From the NCBI GenBank assembly GCA_012517935.1, contig JAAYUA010000022.1:1-50961 (forward strand): DNA of 50,961 nucleotides. Direction: 5' to 3'. This document shows, piece after piece, positions 8,633 to 16,863 of this stretch (the first letter of the stretch is position 1; each line of letters starts with the position of its first letter). The translations under genes were made by a program, and so were the position numbers. Under the pieces are notes generated by a model. It saw nothing but the letters and a program-made list of their open reading frames with translations. It searched no databases and was not told the origin of the DNA. The stretch comes from Acetobacter sp. (GTDB lineage Bacteria > Pseudomonadota > Alphaproteobacteria > Acetobacterales > Acetobacteraceae).

Positions 8633-9118
8633 ATGGGCCGGATCACAGGACCTGCCAGAGCAAAAGCCCTTGATATGGTGTGCCTGAAATATTGTGCATT
8701 CCTCCTTCTTCTGAATGGAGTTGCAATCCCGGTGACGGAAAGGGTGGCCTATGCTGCTCCGTCTGCCATATCACGGATGTCTCCGGCAACCTCGGCCCGT
8801 CCTGTGGAGGATAATGAAAAGGCGCCACCTCCGCCGGATGGATATGAAGTTCTGCCGGATGATGATGAGATAGAAATTACGCGCTGGTCGCCCAATATGC
8901 CACCATCCCGTCACGCTTCCTCTGTGCTTGTTGATGCATCCCAGACACCTCGTGATGACAGGAATCTTCCGACGATCGATGTGCTTGGTATTCCAGTCAC
9001 GATCAATGCACCTGTCGTGCCGCCTTATAACGGCGCGTTTACCTATACGACCTATGCTGGGCAGGCAGGAAATGGTCGCAATGCGCCAGGCGCGTGGGGT
9101 AGTGTGGGAGAACCATGA
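8633..9118 (+). CDS. Hypothetical secreted protein, proline-rich
   Basis: 161 residues; no family recognised. A signal peptide is visible (hydrophobic core AFLLLLNGVAIPV, cleavage probably after AYAA near residue 41). The mature part is short, rich in proline and acidic residues (APPPPDGYEVLPDDDEIE) and ends in a glycine/asparagine-rich tail, so it may be largely unstructured. GGGAG at 8621-8625 supports ATG 8633. It precedes the heptosyltransferase-like gene by 41 bases and the two are probably transcribed together. It has no beta-helix repeats of the kind that TibC-type enzymes glycosylate, so a substrate role is only speculation. Confidence 0.62.
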   Translation: MGRITGPARAKALDMVCLKYCAFLLLLNGVAIPVTERVAYAAPSAISRMSPATSARPVEDNEKAPPPPDGYEVLPDDDEIEITRWSPNMPPSRHASSVLVDASQTPRDDRNLPTIDVLGIPVTINAPVVPPYNGAFTYTTYAGQAGNGRNAPGAWGSVGEP

Positions 9119-9159
9119 AAAGAGCGAGAGTGTGAATGCGGGCGGATGATGGAGAAATC

Positions 9160-10428
9160 ATGACGGATGTGTCTGAGCCTCTGGTCAGTTCGTCGGCCGC
9201 TTCACCTTCTTCGGCATCAACGGGGAGTGCCCCGCATCAATCGTTAAAACCGCCTTTTCCACCTCCTCCGCAGATGCCCGATATGTTCGGGCCCGAGAAT
9301 ATACGGTACGATTTCAATCTTGGCTGCCGTGTTCAGCTGCCAGAAGGCAAATGGTTTATCCGGCTGCGTGATCTTGATACCGACAATATCCTGTTTCAGG
9401 CGACATCCGGGCAGGCGACGGTCTGTAGTTCCAAGCGTTTTTATGTCCGGTTCGGGATTGAGATCTTTCGGGATGAAGTTCCGGTTTTCCGGCATGAGTA
9501 TGATTGCCGTGATCAAGATGTTCTGATTCAGCTTCCGGTTGGAACACTTGGAGATACGATCGGGTGGTTTTCCTATATTGAGCGTTTCAAGGAAAAGCAT
9601 GGATGTCGCATTACATGCACGATGTCTGCTGCCATTATCCCGCTTTTTGAGAAGGCCTATCCCGATATCCATCTGATAACGGAAGAGGATCTGAAGAACA
9701 AACGTGATGTTCTGAAATTTTACGCTACCTATACGATGGGTTTGTTCTTCGAGGATAAGGAAAATATCTGGCAGCCATCAGACTTCCGGCTTGTTGGCCT
9801 GCATCGCACGGCGGGATATATTCTGGGTGTTGATCCGACCGAAGAGCCACCACGGATTGTGCTGGAGGATGATAGCCGTCCTGTTGATCAGCCTTATGTC
9901 TGTATTGCCACGCAGAGCAGCAGCCAGTGCAAATACTGGAACAATCCTTATGGCTGGCAGGAAGTCATCGCGTTTCTTAAACGTTGTGGATACCGCGTGA
10001 TCTGTATTGACCAGAAACGCGTTCATGGCACGCACCCGGTCTGGAACCATATTCCTTGGGGAGTTGAGGATCAGACGGGAGACCATCCTTTGACCGAGCG
10101 TGCACGCTGGTTGCGGCATTGTGAATTTTTTATTGGTCTCTCAAGTGGTTTGTCGTGGCTGGCATGGGCTGTCGGTGCGAAAGTGGTCATGATTTCTGGT
10201 TTCACCCATCCCGTGAACGAATTTCACACACCCTGGCGTATTGTGAATTATCATGCCTGCAATTCCTGCTGGAATGATCCGGCCTGCCTCTTTGATCATG
10301 CGAATTTTCTGTGGTGTCCGCGTCATGCGGGTTCAGACAGGGCATTCGAATGCACACGGCTGATGACGGCCGGGCATGTCATCAGGGTGTTGAAAACGAT
10401 CCCCGGGATACAGCCCGAAGAAATATGA
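9160..10428 (+). CDS. TibC/Aah-like autotransporter strand-loop-strand O-heptosyltransferase
   Basis: 422 residues from ATG 9160, which has GGAG 5 bases upstream; ATG 9136 is an in-frame alternative. The proline/serine-rich N-terminus is followed by a catalytic domain of the bacterial autotransporter heptosyltransferase family, which uses ADP-heptose to O-glycosylate serines in autotransporter beta-helix repeats in the cytoplasm. Recognisable elements are LPVGTLGDTIGWFSYIERF, the GLSSGLSWLAWA segment and the C-terminal cysteine cluster CNSC-WNDPAC...LWC...FEC (from about residue 367), which matches the iron-binding finger of TibC. The tail runs on with a conserved-looking RLMTAGHVIRVL helix. 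No autotransporter lies in the window, so the substrate must be encoded elsewhere or differ. The upstream neighbour is a small secreted protein. Confidence 0.85.
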   Translation: MTDVSEPLVSSSAASPSSASTGSAPHQSLKPPFPPPPQMPDMFGPENIRYDFNLGCRVQLPEGKWFIRLRDLDTDNILFQATSGQATVCSSKRFYVRFGIEIFRDEVPVFRHEYDCRDQDVLIQLPVGTLGDTIGWFSYIERFKEKHGCRITCTMSAAIIPLFEKAYPDIHLITEEDLKNKRDVLKFYATYTMGLFFEDKENIWQPSDFRLVGLHRTAGYILGVDPTEEPPRIVLEDDSRPVDQPYVCIATQSSSQCKYWNNPYGWQEVIAFLKRCGYRVICIDQKRVHGTHPVWNHIPWGVEDQTGDHPLTERARWLRHCEFFIGLSSGLSWLAWAVGAKVVMISGFTHPVNEFHTPWRIVNYHACNSCWNDPACLFDHANFLWCPRHAGSDRAFECTRLMTAGHVIRVLKTIPGIQPEEI

Positions 10429-10515
10429 AGGTAACAGAGGTTTCATCCGTGAGTAGGGCTGGATGCAGGTAAGGGTAGTTATAGATACGCTTGCAGAGTA
10501 ACTTTTCGGAGTTCC

Positions 10516-10576
10516 CCCGACTATCAGAGGATAGGCGGGAGAAAGTCGTGGTCATTGTCCGGTTGATGTGACCGGA
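10516..10576 (+). other. Two hairpins in the leader of the DegP gene
   Basis: First hairpin: CCCGACTATC (10516-10525), AGAG loop, GATAGGCGGG (10530-10539), 10 bp with one mismatch. Second: TCCGGT (10558-10563) with ACCGGA (10571-10576), ending 11 bases before the start codon and followed by an A-rich stretch. Their position near the ribosome-binding site could let structure control translation, for example with temperature; this is inference from position only. Confidence 0.4.
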
Positions 10577-10587
10577 AAAAAGAGTGG

Positions 10588-12180
10588 ATGGTCGGAACTG
10601 AAATGAGAGAGCAAAAATCCGGGATTCAGGTTTCCGGGATTCATAATCCCTTGTACAGAAAAGCCTTTCAGGCTTGCCGCGGCGTGTCCACGCCTCGCGT
10701 TCTGTCTGCTATGATCGCAGGGATCGCGCTGAATGCGGCGGCGTTGCCAGTGCTGTCTTATGCTGACACTCCGTCAGCCATTCAGCCACAGATGCAGACC
10801 ACGACCATTCCTAATTTTGTGAATCTGGTGAAGCAGGTCAAACCTGCGGTGGTTTCCATTACAGCCATGTTGAAAGATGACGAGGTTGAGGATGAAGAGG
10901 GGCCCGGGCAACAGGGTGGTGGTATGCAGGGCATGCCATTTCCTTTCCCGTTTCCTTTTCAGATGATGCCGCAGCAACATCAGCGGCAGACGATTGAGGC
11001 GCGCGGGTCAGGCTTTCTTATATCCGCAGACGGGTATGTCGTGACCAATAATCATGTGGTTAAGGGCGCGACAAAGGTTACCGTCACGCTGGATGATGGA
11101 ACCAAATTGCCGGCGAAGATTGTCGGGCGTGATCCCAAAACGGATCTTGCGCTTTTGCAGGTGAGTTCGAAGACGCATCTGCCTTTTATCGAACTGGGTG
11201 AGTCTGATCATGTTCTTCCGGGTGAATGGGTTGTTGCGGTTGGCAACCCGTATGGCCTTGGTGGAACGGTGACTGCCGGTATCGTTTCTGCTTTGGGGCG
11301 CGATATTGGTGATGGGCCTTACAACAACTTTTTCCAGATTGATGCTCCGATTAATCGCGGAAACTCGGGCGGGCCGCTGTTCACACAGGATGGAAAGGTC
11401 ATCGGCGTCAATACGGCGATCTATTCCCCCAATGGGGGCTCCATCGGAATTGGATTTGCGATTCCATCTGATGTTGTAAAGAACGTTGTGGATCAGTTGC
11501 GTCGGACCGGCCATGTTGTCCGGGGCTATCTTGGTGTTGAGGCGCAACGTATTTCGCCATCCATGGCCAGCGCCATTGGGATGCAGGTTGCTCCGGGTGT
11601 TCCACCCGCGGGGGCACTGGTTGCGAATGTGACCCCAGACAGTCCTGCTGCAAAAGCAGGTCTGAAATCGGGTGATGTGATCACGGCGCTGAACGATAAG
11701 AAGATCAGCGATCCACACGCTCTGGCGATGAAAGTTGCAGAAATTGCTCCGGATACGACTGCGACAGTTGATATCCTGAGAAATGGTGCGGCGCAGAGCA
11801 TCAAGGTGAAGATTGTCAGTCAGGACGCAACAGGTGCGGCTGCCGGTGATGCAGTTTCAGGTGACAAGGGAGAAAAGCTGGGTGTTTCTCTGGCGCCATT
11901 GTCGGAGCACGCTCGTCAGCAACTGGGCCTTGAGGCTTCCGTGCATGGCGTTCTGATCAATGCAGTCGAACCGGGATCTCCTGCCGAGCAGGCTGGCCTG
12001 CATTCAGGTGACGTTCTTCAGGCGGTGGGTGATCAGAAGGTTGATAATCCACAGGCTGCTGTAACGGCTGTGCATTCCGCACTGAAAACACGTAAGGCGG
12101 TTCTGCTGCGTATCCTCCGCGATGGGCAGGCATTGTTTGTGGGTGTTTCCCTGAATGGTGATGATAATCTTCCGGAATAA
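10588..12180 (+). CDS. degP: DegP/DegQ-type periplasmic serine protease (HtrA)
   Basis: 530 residues. An envelope protease and chaperone that degrades misfolded exported proteins. It has an N-terminal signal region (hydrophobic segment about residues 38-55, then SYADTPSA). The trypsin-like domain shows the full triad, H156 (TNNHVV), D186 (KTDLAL) and S260 (GNSGGPL), followed by two PDZ domains (about residues 305-405 and 425-525). A proline/phenylalanine/methionine-rich insertion (residues about 110-130) sits in the LA-loop position and is unusual in composition. ATG 10588 was taken as start; ATG 10603 is possible. The gene stands alone between two strong structures, leader hairpins and a terminator, next to other envelope genes. 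Confidence 0.95.
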   Translation: MVGTEMREQKSGIQVSGIHNPLYRKAFQACRGVSTPRVLSAMIAGIALNAAALPVLSYADTPSAIQPQMQTTTIPNFVNLVKQVKPAVVSITAMLKDDEVEDEEGPGQQGGGMQGMPFPFPFPFQMMPQQHQRQTIEARGSGFLISADGYVVTNNHVVKGATKVTVTLDDGTKLPAKIVGRDPKTDLALLQVSSKTHLPFIELGESDHVLPGEWVVAVGNPYGLGGTVTAGIVSALGRDIGDGPYNNFFQIDAPINRGNSGGPLFTQDGKVIGVNTAIYSPNGGSIGIGFAIPSDVVKNVVDQLRRTGHVVRGYLGVEAQRISPSMASAIGMQVAPGVPPAGALVANVTPDSPAAKAGLKSGDVITALNDKKISDPHALAMKVAEIAPDTTATVDILRNGAAQSIKVKIVSQDATGAAAGDAVSGDKGEKLGVSLAPLSEHARQQLGLEASVHGVLINAVEPGSPAEQAGLHSGDVLQAVGDQKVDNPQAAVTAVHSALKTRKAVLLRILRDGQALFVGVSLNGDDNLPE

Positions 12181-12246
12181 TTCCGGAGATATGTCCATGT
12201 GACTGGAACTGGAAGATTTTTCTAGATTCCGTATTGAAACAGAGAG

Positions 12247-12280
12247 AGCGGTTTCGGATGTGTCCGGAACCGCTTTTTTT
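12247..12280 (+). terminator. Rho-independent terminator of degP
   Basis: A 12-bp stem (12247-12258 with 12263-12274, one G-U pair) with TGTG loop is followed by a run of seven T. It lies about 65 bases after the DegP stop codon. Confidence 0.9.
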
Positions 12281-12347
12281 GTGTCGTTTCAGAGCATGCG
12301 GAGGCTGTCGTTCGATCTATTTTCGTATCGGTGTGTTTTTAATTGTA

Positions 12348-12359
12348 ATGTTATAACAT
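12348..12359. promoter_or_regulatory. Perfect 12-bp palindrome upstream of the TonB-dependent receptor
   Basis: ATGTTATAACAT is a perfect palindrome in an A+T-rich stretch about 50 bases before the receptor start. The half-site AATGTTAT/ATAACAT resembles the arms of alphaproteobacterial Zur sites (GTTATA...TATAAC), but the spacing is shorter than that consensus. It is a plausible metal-responsive operator for a metallophore receptor, not a proven one. Confidence 0.35.
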
Positions 12360-12406
12360 CTCATATAAGCAATCCCGCTCCAGTTCATGGTATGGTTTGA
12401 TAGAAG

Positions 12407-14713
12407 ATGGAAATGGCGCAGGTGATACGATCTTCAGGCTTTTCTCGTATCTCTTTCCTATTGAGTGGCATTGCGATGCTGACGTTATACTCTCAGAGGG
12501 TATGCGCCGCAGAGACGACAGAGGATGCGCTGGAGACCTCTCAAAAACAGGAAGAAACGACGAAGGCGTCTTCTGTTGTGGCTTCCCGCTCTTCTTTTGA
12601 TGGAGAAACGGGCGTCGATGCTGCACCGTCATCCGAAGAACATATCATGGTGAATGCACGTCTCGATCGTCTTCGCTCTGCACTGCAACCGTCAACCGGA
12701 GCGACTGTCTGGCGTTTCAGTCGTCAGGATCTGGAGCGTATTCCCGGTGGAGATAACGCTCCGCTGAATCAGGTTCTTTTGCAGGCGCCGGGCGTGACGC
12801 AGGACAGTTTCGGACAGATTCATGTTCGTGGCGATCATAACGAAGTTCAGTTTCGTATTGATGGCGTACAACTTCCTGAAGGACTCAGTGTTTTCGGGCA
12901 GGCATTGATGACACGTTTCGTTCATTCAATGTCTCTGACAACAGGTGCGCTACCTGCGGAATATGGCTTCCTGCCCGCTGGTGTGATCGATCTGCAGACC
13001 AAAAGCGGCAGTACTGATCCGGGCGGAGAAGTGTCCATTTATGGCGGTGCGCGAGATTATTTCCTGCCTTCTTTGCAGTATGGCGGGCATTACAAGAAAT
13101 GGGATTATTTCCTGACGGCGGATTACGTTCATAATCGTGTGGGCGTTGAAAACCCGACACCGTCTTTCAATGCCATTCATGATCTGAGCAATCAGTATCA
13201 TTTCCTTGGGCATCTTCGTTATACAGCTGACGAGAATACGCGCATCAGTTTTATCGCGGGTGTTTCAAATGCGCAGTATCAGCTTCCCAATAATCCGGGA
13301 CAGCAGAAGCAGTTTGTCAGCCCGTCCTTCTCGGGAAGTACATTGTCCCATCAGCTTTACGGCAGTGTGGACAGCAGTTCTCTTGATGAGCGGCAGAAGG
13401 AAATCACGGATTTCGCTATTCTGTCCCTGCAGAAAGATATTGGAAACCTCAGTTTCCAAACCTCCGTTTTTTCTCGATATAGTTCCCTGGGTTACTCCCC
13501 GGATATGCTGGGTGATCTGGTTTATAACGGTGTGGCGCAACACGCGGCGCGTTCAGTCATGTCAACAGGTGAGCAGACTGATTTTACATGGCACGCAGCG
13601 AAAAGGCATACAGTGCGTTTTGGTTTCCAGATGTTTCTGGAAAGAACAATTTCAAAAACGGATACGCGAGCCTATCTCCAGACCGGTGAAGATGCGGATG
13701 GAAACGCCGAGTTTGATGGAAAAACGGTCAATATTCATGATGGAACCGGGCGCACAGGCTGGATTTATGGCCTTTATGCGCAGGATGAGTGGAAGCTGGC
13801 TCATAATCTGACCCTGAATTATGGTCTGCGCTTTGATGGCGTTGATGAATACGCTCATTCGAATCAGGTCAGTCCACGTGTCAATATTGTGTGGAAGCCA
13901 TGGCAGGGAGCGGTGATGCATGCTGGCTATTCCCGCTATTTCACTCCACCACCGTTTGAGTTGATCGGGGGGGCGTCCCTGTCAAAATATGTTGGAACAT
14001 CAGCCGAGGCAGCGAATTCCCAGAATTCGACGGTCAAGGCGGAAAGAGATCATTATTTTGATGCAGGGTTGTCACAGGAAATCGTCAAAGGCTGGAATGT
14101 GTCGTTTGATGCTTATGTCAAACTGGCCAAAAATCTGATTGACGAAGGACAGTTCGGCGCTCCTGTCATCCTGTCTGCGTTCAATTATCGCCGTGGTCAG
14201 GTGAACGGTTATGAGGTTTCAACGAATTATTCGTATGGTGGGTTGAACCTTTACGGAAGCTTTGCGTGGTCCCGGGCGATCGGCAAGGATATTGTCAGCG
14301 CCCAGTGGAATTTTGATCCTGCTGACCTGTCTTATATCCGCAACAGATGGGTTCACCTTGATCATGATCAGCGTTGGACCGCATCGGCTGGTGCTTCATG
14401 GACGGCTTTCAGAAAGAGCACGCATCCTTTCATGATTTCAGCCACGATGCTTTACGGGAGTGGCCTGCGGACCGATGGTGAGATTCCCAATGGGGTTTCA
14501 TTGTCTCCTTACGCGACATTCAATCTTTCGATGGTGCAGACCTTCAAGAATCTGTTCCATTCAAGATATCTGCAAAAAACGCAGCTTCGTCTTGATGTCG
14601 TCAATCTGTTCGACAGGACATATCAGTTGCGTGATGGCAGCGGGATCGGAGTTGGAGCACCGCAATATGGTCTTCGTCGGACCATTATGTGCGGTATTTC
14701 CGAGCGCTTCTGA
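12407..14713 (+). CDS. TonB-dependent outer membrane receptor
   Basis: 768 residues. The signal peptide (SFLLSGIAMLTLYSQRVCAA) is followed by a plug domain (about residues 85-200, with LNQVLLQAPGVTQDSFGQIH and HVRGDHNEVQFRIDGVQ) and a 22-strand-type barrel ending in an aromatic C-terminal strand (MCGISERF). Such receptors import iron-siderophores, other metals, cobalamin or sugars using TonB energy. The substrate cannot be read from sequence. The plug resembles receptors without a classical TonB-box label, and no siderophore or periplasmic binding genes are adjacent. ATG 12407 or ATG 12413 may be the start. An upstream palindrome (12348-12359) is a possible metal-responsive operator. The gene is monocistronic, with a terminator hairpin after it. 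Confidence 0.92.
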   Translation: MEMAQVIRSSGFSRISFLLSGIAMLTLYSQRVCAAETTEDALETSQKQEETTKASSVVASRSSFDGETGVDAAPSSEEHIMVNARLDRLRSALQPSTGATVWRFSRQDLERIPGGDNAPLNQVLLQAPGVTQDSFGQIHVRGDHNEVQFRIDGVQLPEGLSVFGQALMTRFVHSMSLTTGALPAEYGFLPAGVIDLQTKSGSTDPGGEVSIYGGARDYFLPSLQYGGHYKKWDYFLTADYVHNRVGVENPTPSFNAIHDLSNQYHFLGHLRYTADENTRISFIAGVSNAQYQLPNNPGQQKQFVSPSFSGSTLSHQLYGSVDSSSLDERQKEITDFAILSLQKDIGNLSFQTSVFSRYSSLGYSPDMLGDLVYNGVAQHAARSVMSTGEQTDFTWHAAKRHTVRFGFQMFLERTISKTDTRAYLQTGEDADGNAEFDGKTVNIHDGTGRTGWIYGLYAQDEWKLAHNLTLNYGLRFDGVDEYAHSNQVSPRVNIVWKPWQGAVMHAGYSRYFTPPPFELIGGASLSKYVGTSAEAANSQNSTVKAERDHYFDAGLSQEIVKGWNVSFDAYVKLAKNLIDEGQFGAPVILSAFNYRRGQVNGYEVSTNYSYGGLNLYGSFAWSRAIGKDIVSAQWNFDPADLSYIRNRWVHLDHDQRWTASAGASWTAFRKSTHPFMISATMLYGSGLRTDGEIPNGVSLSPYATFNLSMVQTFKNLFHSRYLQKTQLRLDVVNLFDRTYQLRDGSGIGVGAPQYGLRRTIMCGISERF

Positions 14714-14725
14714 AAACGGTTATGC

Positions 14726-14753
14726 CCGTCCGGCAGGATATTTTGCCGGACGG
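14726..14753. terminator. Hairpin between convergent receptor and peptidase genes
   Basis: A 10-bp stem, CCGTCCGGCA (14726-14735) with TGCCGGACGG (14744-14753), and 8-base loop. It sits between the stop of the plus-strand receptor gene and the stop of the minus-strand peptidase gene, so it probably terminates both. T-tracts are imperfect. Confidence 0.6.
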
Positions 14754-14762
14754 ACAGTCTCT

Positions 14763-16187
14763 CTATTTTGTTTTGCAAAATGCGCAGACAGGTCCGGCAA
14801 AATCTGAAACCAGTTTCATCATGATATCTATTGATGGACGGATGGAGGAGACCGGAGTTCTTTCATTCAGCCCATGCATGAAATTTTCGGATGGACGAAT
14901 GAACAGGGGAGATACGCCATAACTTGGGATTCCATGACTGCGGAACCACATGCTGTCACTGGCGCCAGCGGATATTCCCGGAAAGACAGACAGACCGGGA
15001 ATGACTGACTGGACAGCTGCCTTGATGGTATTGGAAATTTCAGGAGTCAGAGGAGACGCTGCTGTGGCGACGGAACCAAGAGTGGTGTCTTCGAAAATCA
15101 CGTTTTTATCGTTAGCGATTTTCTGAAGTTCGCTCATGATATCCTGTCGCTTGTGACCCGGGAAGATACGACAGTTGATATTGGCGGTGACTTTCTGCGG
15201 TAATGCATTCAGGGCATGTCCGCCGTCAATCATGGTCGCGACACAGGTTGTGCCGATTTGTCCGATCAGAGATGGCTCTGATGAAAGGGTTTCAATGGCC
15301 TTACTGTCTGCCGGATTGGCGGCAAAGGCTTTCATTGCAGCACCGATGGCTGGGGTCTGCCATTGAGCGGCATTTATGAAATAGCTTTTTGTCAGATCAT
15401 TCAGTTCCGGTTTGAACTGGTATTTTCCGATTTTCAGGAGTGCTGCGGCCATTTCATAGATGGCATTGACCTTCCGGGGTTCGGATGAATGGCCACCGGG
15501 ATTTGTCACTGTCATGCGGAAATCGGCATAAGTCTTTTCGCCACCTTCCCATGAAAAATAGATGGGTTTTCCGCTTTTTTCGTCAAGCACGCCGTCTGCA
15601 CCATCGACATTGAGAACCATGCCTGCATCTGCGAGTTTTTTTGCGATTTCCTCTCCGGTTTTCATGGAGGTTTCCTCGTCTCCCGAGAATTCCAGAATGA
15701 TGTCCCTAACCGGTTTATAACCTTCGCGCTTGAGCTGGATCAGTGAAACAATGGCAAGGGCATCGTCCAGTTTCATGTCTGTCGAGCCACGTCCGTAAAG
15801 ATAGCCATTTTCGACAACGGGCTTGAAAGGATCGCGTGTCCAGTCGGAGGGCTTGGCTTCAACAACATCCATATGTCCGGAAATGACCAGCGGTTTCAGG
15901 GATGGATTGGAACCGTGCCAGCGCATCATCATCCATGCTGTCTCTCCTGAAGGAGTGATCGTGATGTCATCGGCAGAAAAACCGCCTGCGATCAGGGCAT
16001 TCTTGAACAGGGCTGCAACATCGGCTGTCTGGTTTCCCGGTCCTTCGACCGAGCGCAGGGCAATGGCTTTCTGCGCCAGTTCCAATGTTTCCGTTTCTGC
16101 CTGAGGATGTGCGGCGGGAGCGTCGTGTGCTGTGGACAGGAGAAAGCTTCCGCAGGCGAGAGCAGCCAGAGATCGATTCAGACGCAA
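14763..16187 (-). CDS. Secreted M20-family metallopeptidase
   Basis: 474 residues. A zinc carboxypeptidase/deacylase of the M20/M25/M40 clan, with metal ligands in SGHMDVV (H105, D107), GRGSTDMK (D137), SGDEE (E171/E172, catalytic base region) and a C-terminal histidine near MHGLNERTP. A dimerisation 'lid' domain occupies about residues 220-340. The N-terminal signal peptide (ALACGSFLLS, then APAAHPQA) indicates periplasmic location, so it probably trims peptides or acylated amino acids outside the cytoplasm. The start codon is TTG (16187), supported by AAGGAG seven bases upstream (plus-strand coordinates 16195-16200) and by the signal peptide beginning directly after it. It follows the terminator of the lipoprotein gene. 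Confidence 0.9.
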   Translation of the reverse strand: MRLNRSLAALACGSFLLSTAHDAPAAHPQAETETLELAQKAIALRSVEGPGNQTADVAALFKNALIAGGFSADDITITPSGETAWMMMRWHGSNPSLKPLVISGHMDVVEAKPSDWTRDPFKPVVENGYLYGRGSTDMKLDDALAIVSLIQLKREGYKPVRDIILEFSGDEETSMKTGEEIAKKLADAGMVLNVDGADGVLDEKSGKPIYFSWEGGEKTYADFRMTVTNPGGHSSEPRKVNAIYEMAAALLKIGKYQFKPELNDLTKSYFINAAQWQTPAIGAAMKAFAANPADSKAIETLSSEPSLIGQIGTTCVATMIDGGHALNALPQKVTANINCRIFPGHKRQDIMSELQKIANDKNVIFEDTTLGSVATAASPLTPEISNTIKAAVQSVIPGLSVFPGISAGASDSMWFRSHGIPSYGVSPLFIRPSENFMHGLNERTPVSSIRPSIDIMMKLVSDFAGPVCAFCKTK

Positions 16188-16205
16188 AAGATTTCTCCTT
16201 CAAAT

Positions 16206-16233
16206 AAAAAAACCGGCCATGGGAGTGGCCGGT
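16206..16233 (-). terminator. Terminator of the CnoX-Trm112-lipoprotein unit
   Basis: On the minus strand an 8-bp stem, ACCGGCCA with TGGCCGGT (16226-16233 and 16212-16219), 6-base loop, is followed by a run of T. It directly follows the lipoprotein stop codon and precedes the ribosome-binding site of the peptidase gene. Confidence 0.85.
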
Positions 16234-16245
16234 GTGATGCTTGTT

Positions 16246-16578
16246 TCAATGTTGCTGGTTTTGCTGTGGCGCATCGGGACGACCATATGTCACTTCGGTG
16301 TCCGGGATGGCTCCACCCGAACCCGGTTTGGGTGCGGAAATCCCTGTGTTGGGGGCTGGTTCATAACCGCCCTTTGGTGCAGTCGCATCGCTGTAATCAG
16401 CATTGCGTTCGCGTCGTTCCTCGGCCTCGGCGGCTTCTGGAAAATTCCGCCCCGGGCGTTCCGGGGGAACGTCGATATTATCTCCGGCACGGGGATCGCT
16501 GCCGGGCATCTGGCATGAAGCCAGACTTCCGGAGGCCAGAACGATCAGCAGGACACCACGACGAGCAAGGAACTGCAC
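16246..16578 (-). CDS. Small lipoprotein of unknown function
   Basis: 110 residues. A short basic N-terminus and hydrophobic core (GVLLIVLASGS) end in LASC, a clear lipobox with the lipidated cysteine at residue 22. The residue after the cysteine is Gln, which favours outer-membrane sorting in gammaproteobacteria; whether that rule holds here is unknown. The remainder is rich in P, G, E and R and probably disordered (RPGRNFPEAAEAEERRERNA). It follows the Trm112 gene by 13 bases and precedes a terminator, so it ends that transcript. No family recognised. Confidence 0.7.
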   Translation of the reverse strand: MQFLARRGVLLIVLASGSLASCQMPGSDPRAGDNIDVPPERPGRNFPEAAEAEERRERNADYSDATAPKGGYEPAPNTGISAPKPGSGGAIPDTEVTYGRPDAPQQNQQH

Positions 16579-16591
16579 GGACCGGGACTTC

Positions 16592-16789
16592 TCAATCCGT
16601 CAGGCGGCGGGCTTCTTCCGGTAGCATGACGGGAATGCCATCACGCACAGGAAACGCCAGACCGGCCTGACGGCTGATGAGTTCCCCGGCTTCCCGGTCA
16701 TAGACCAGCGGTCCTTTTGTCACCGGACAGACCAGCAGGGAGAGCAGACGGGGATCAACGGGTGCTGGCGGCGTGACGTCAGATGACAT
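16592..16789 (-). CDS. Trm112-family protein (YcaR-like)
   Basis: 65 residues. The core [20 protein letters not shown], then [17 protein letters not shown], is the Trm112/YcaR signature. In eukaryotes and archaea Trm112 activates methyltransferases; bacterial members are small proteins of unclear role. Of the zinc cysteines of eukaryotic Trm112 only one remains, as is common in bacteria. Start ATG 16789 has GGAG 9 bases upstream. It lies between the CnoX-like gene and a small lipoprotein gene, the same order relative to ybbN-type genes as in many alphaproteobacteria. Confidence 0.85.
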   Translation of the reverse strand: MSSDVTPPAPVDPRLLSLLVCPVTKGPLVYDREAGELISRQAGLAFPVRDGIPVMLPEEARRLTD

Positions 16790-16863
16790 GGATTAAGGCT
16801 CCGGAAAACGGGAAAACGATATGGGAATCGGGGGAAGGAAACGATGGAAACAAGTCGGACCGT

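Noticed and set aside
10490..10518. Heat-shock sigma-32-like promoter before degP (CTTGCAG ... CCCCC)
   Set aside because: The -10 part does not fit either the E. coli or the alphaproteobacterial consensus and the spacing is long.
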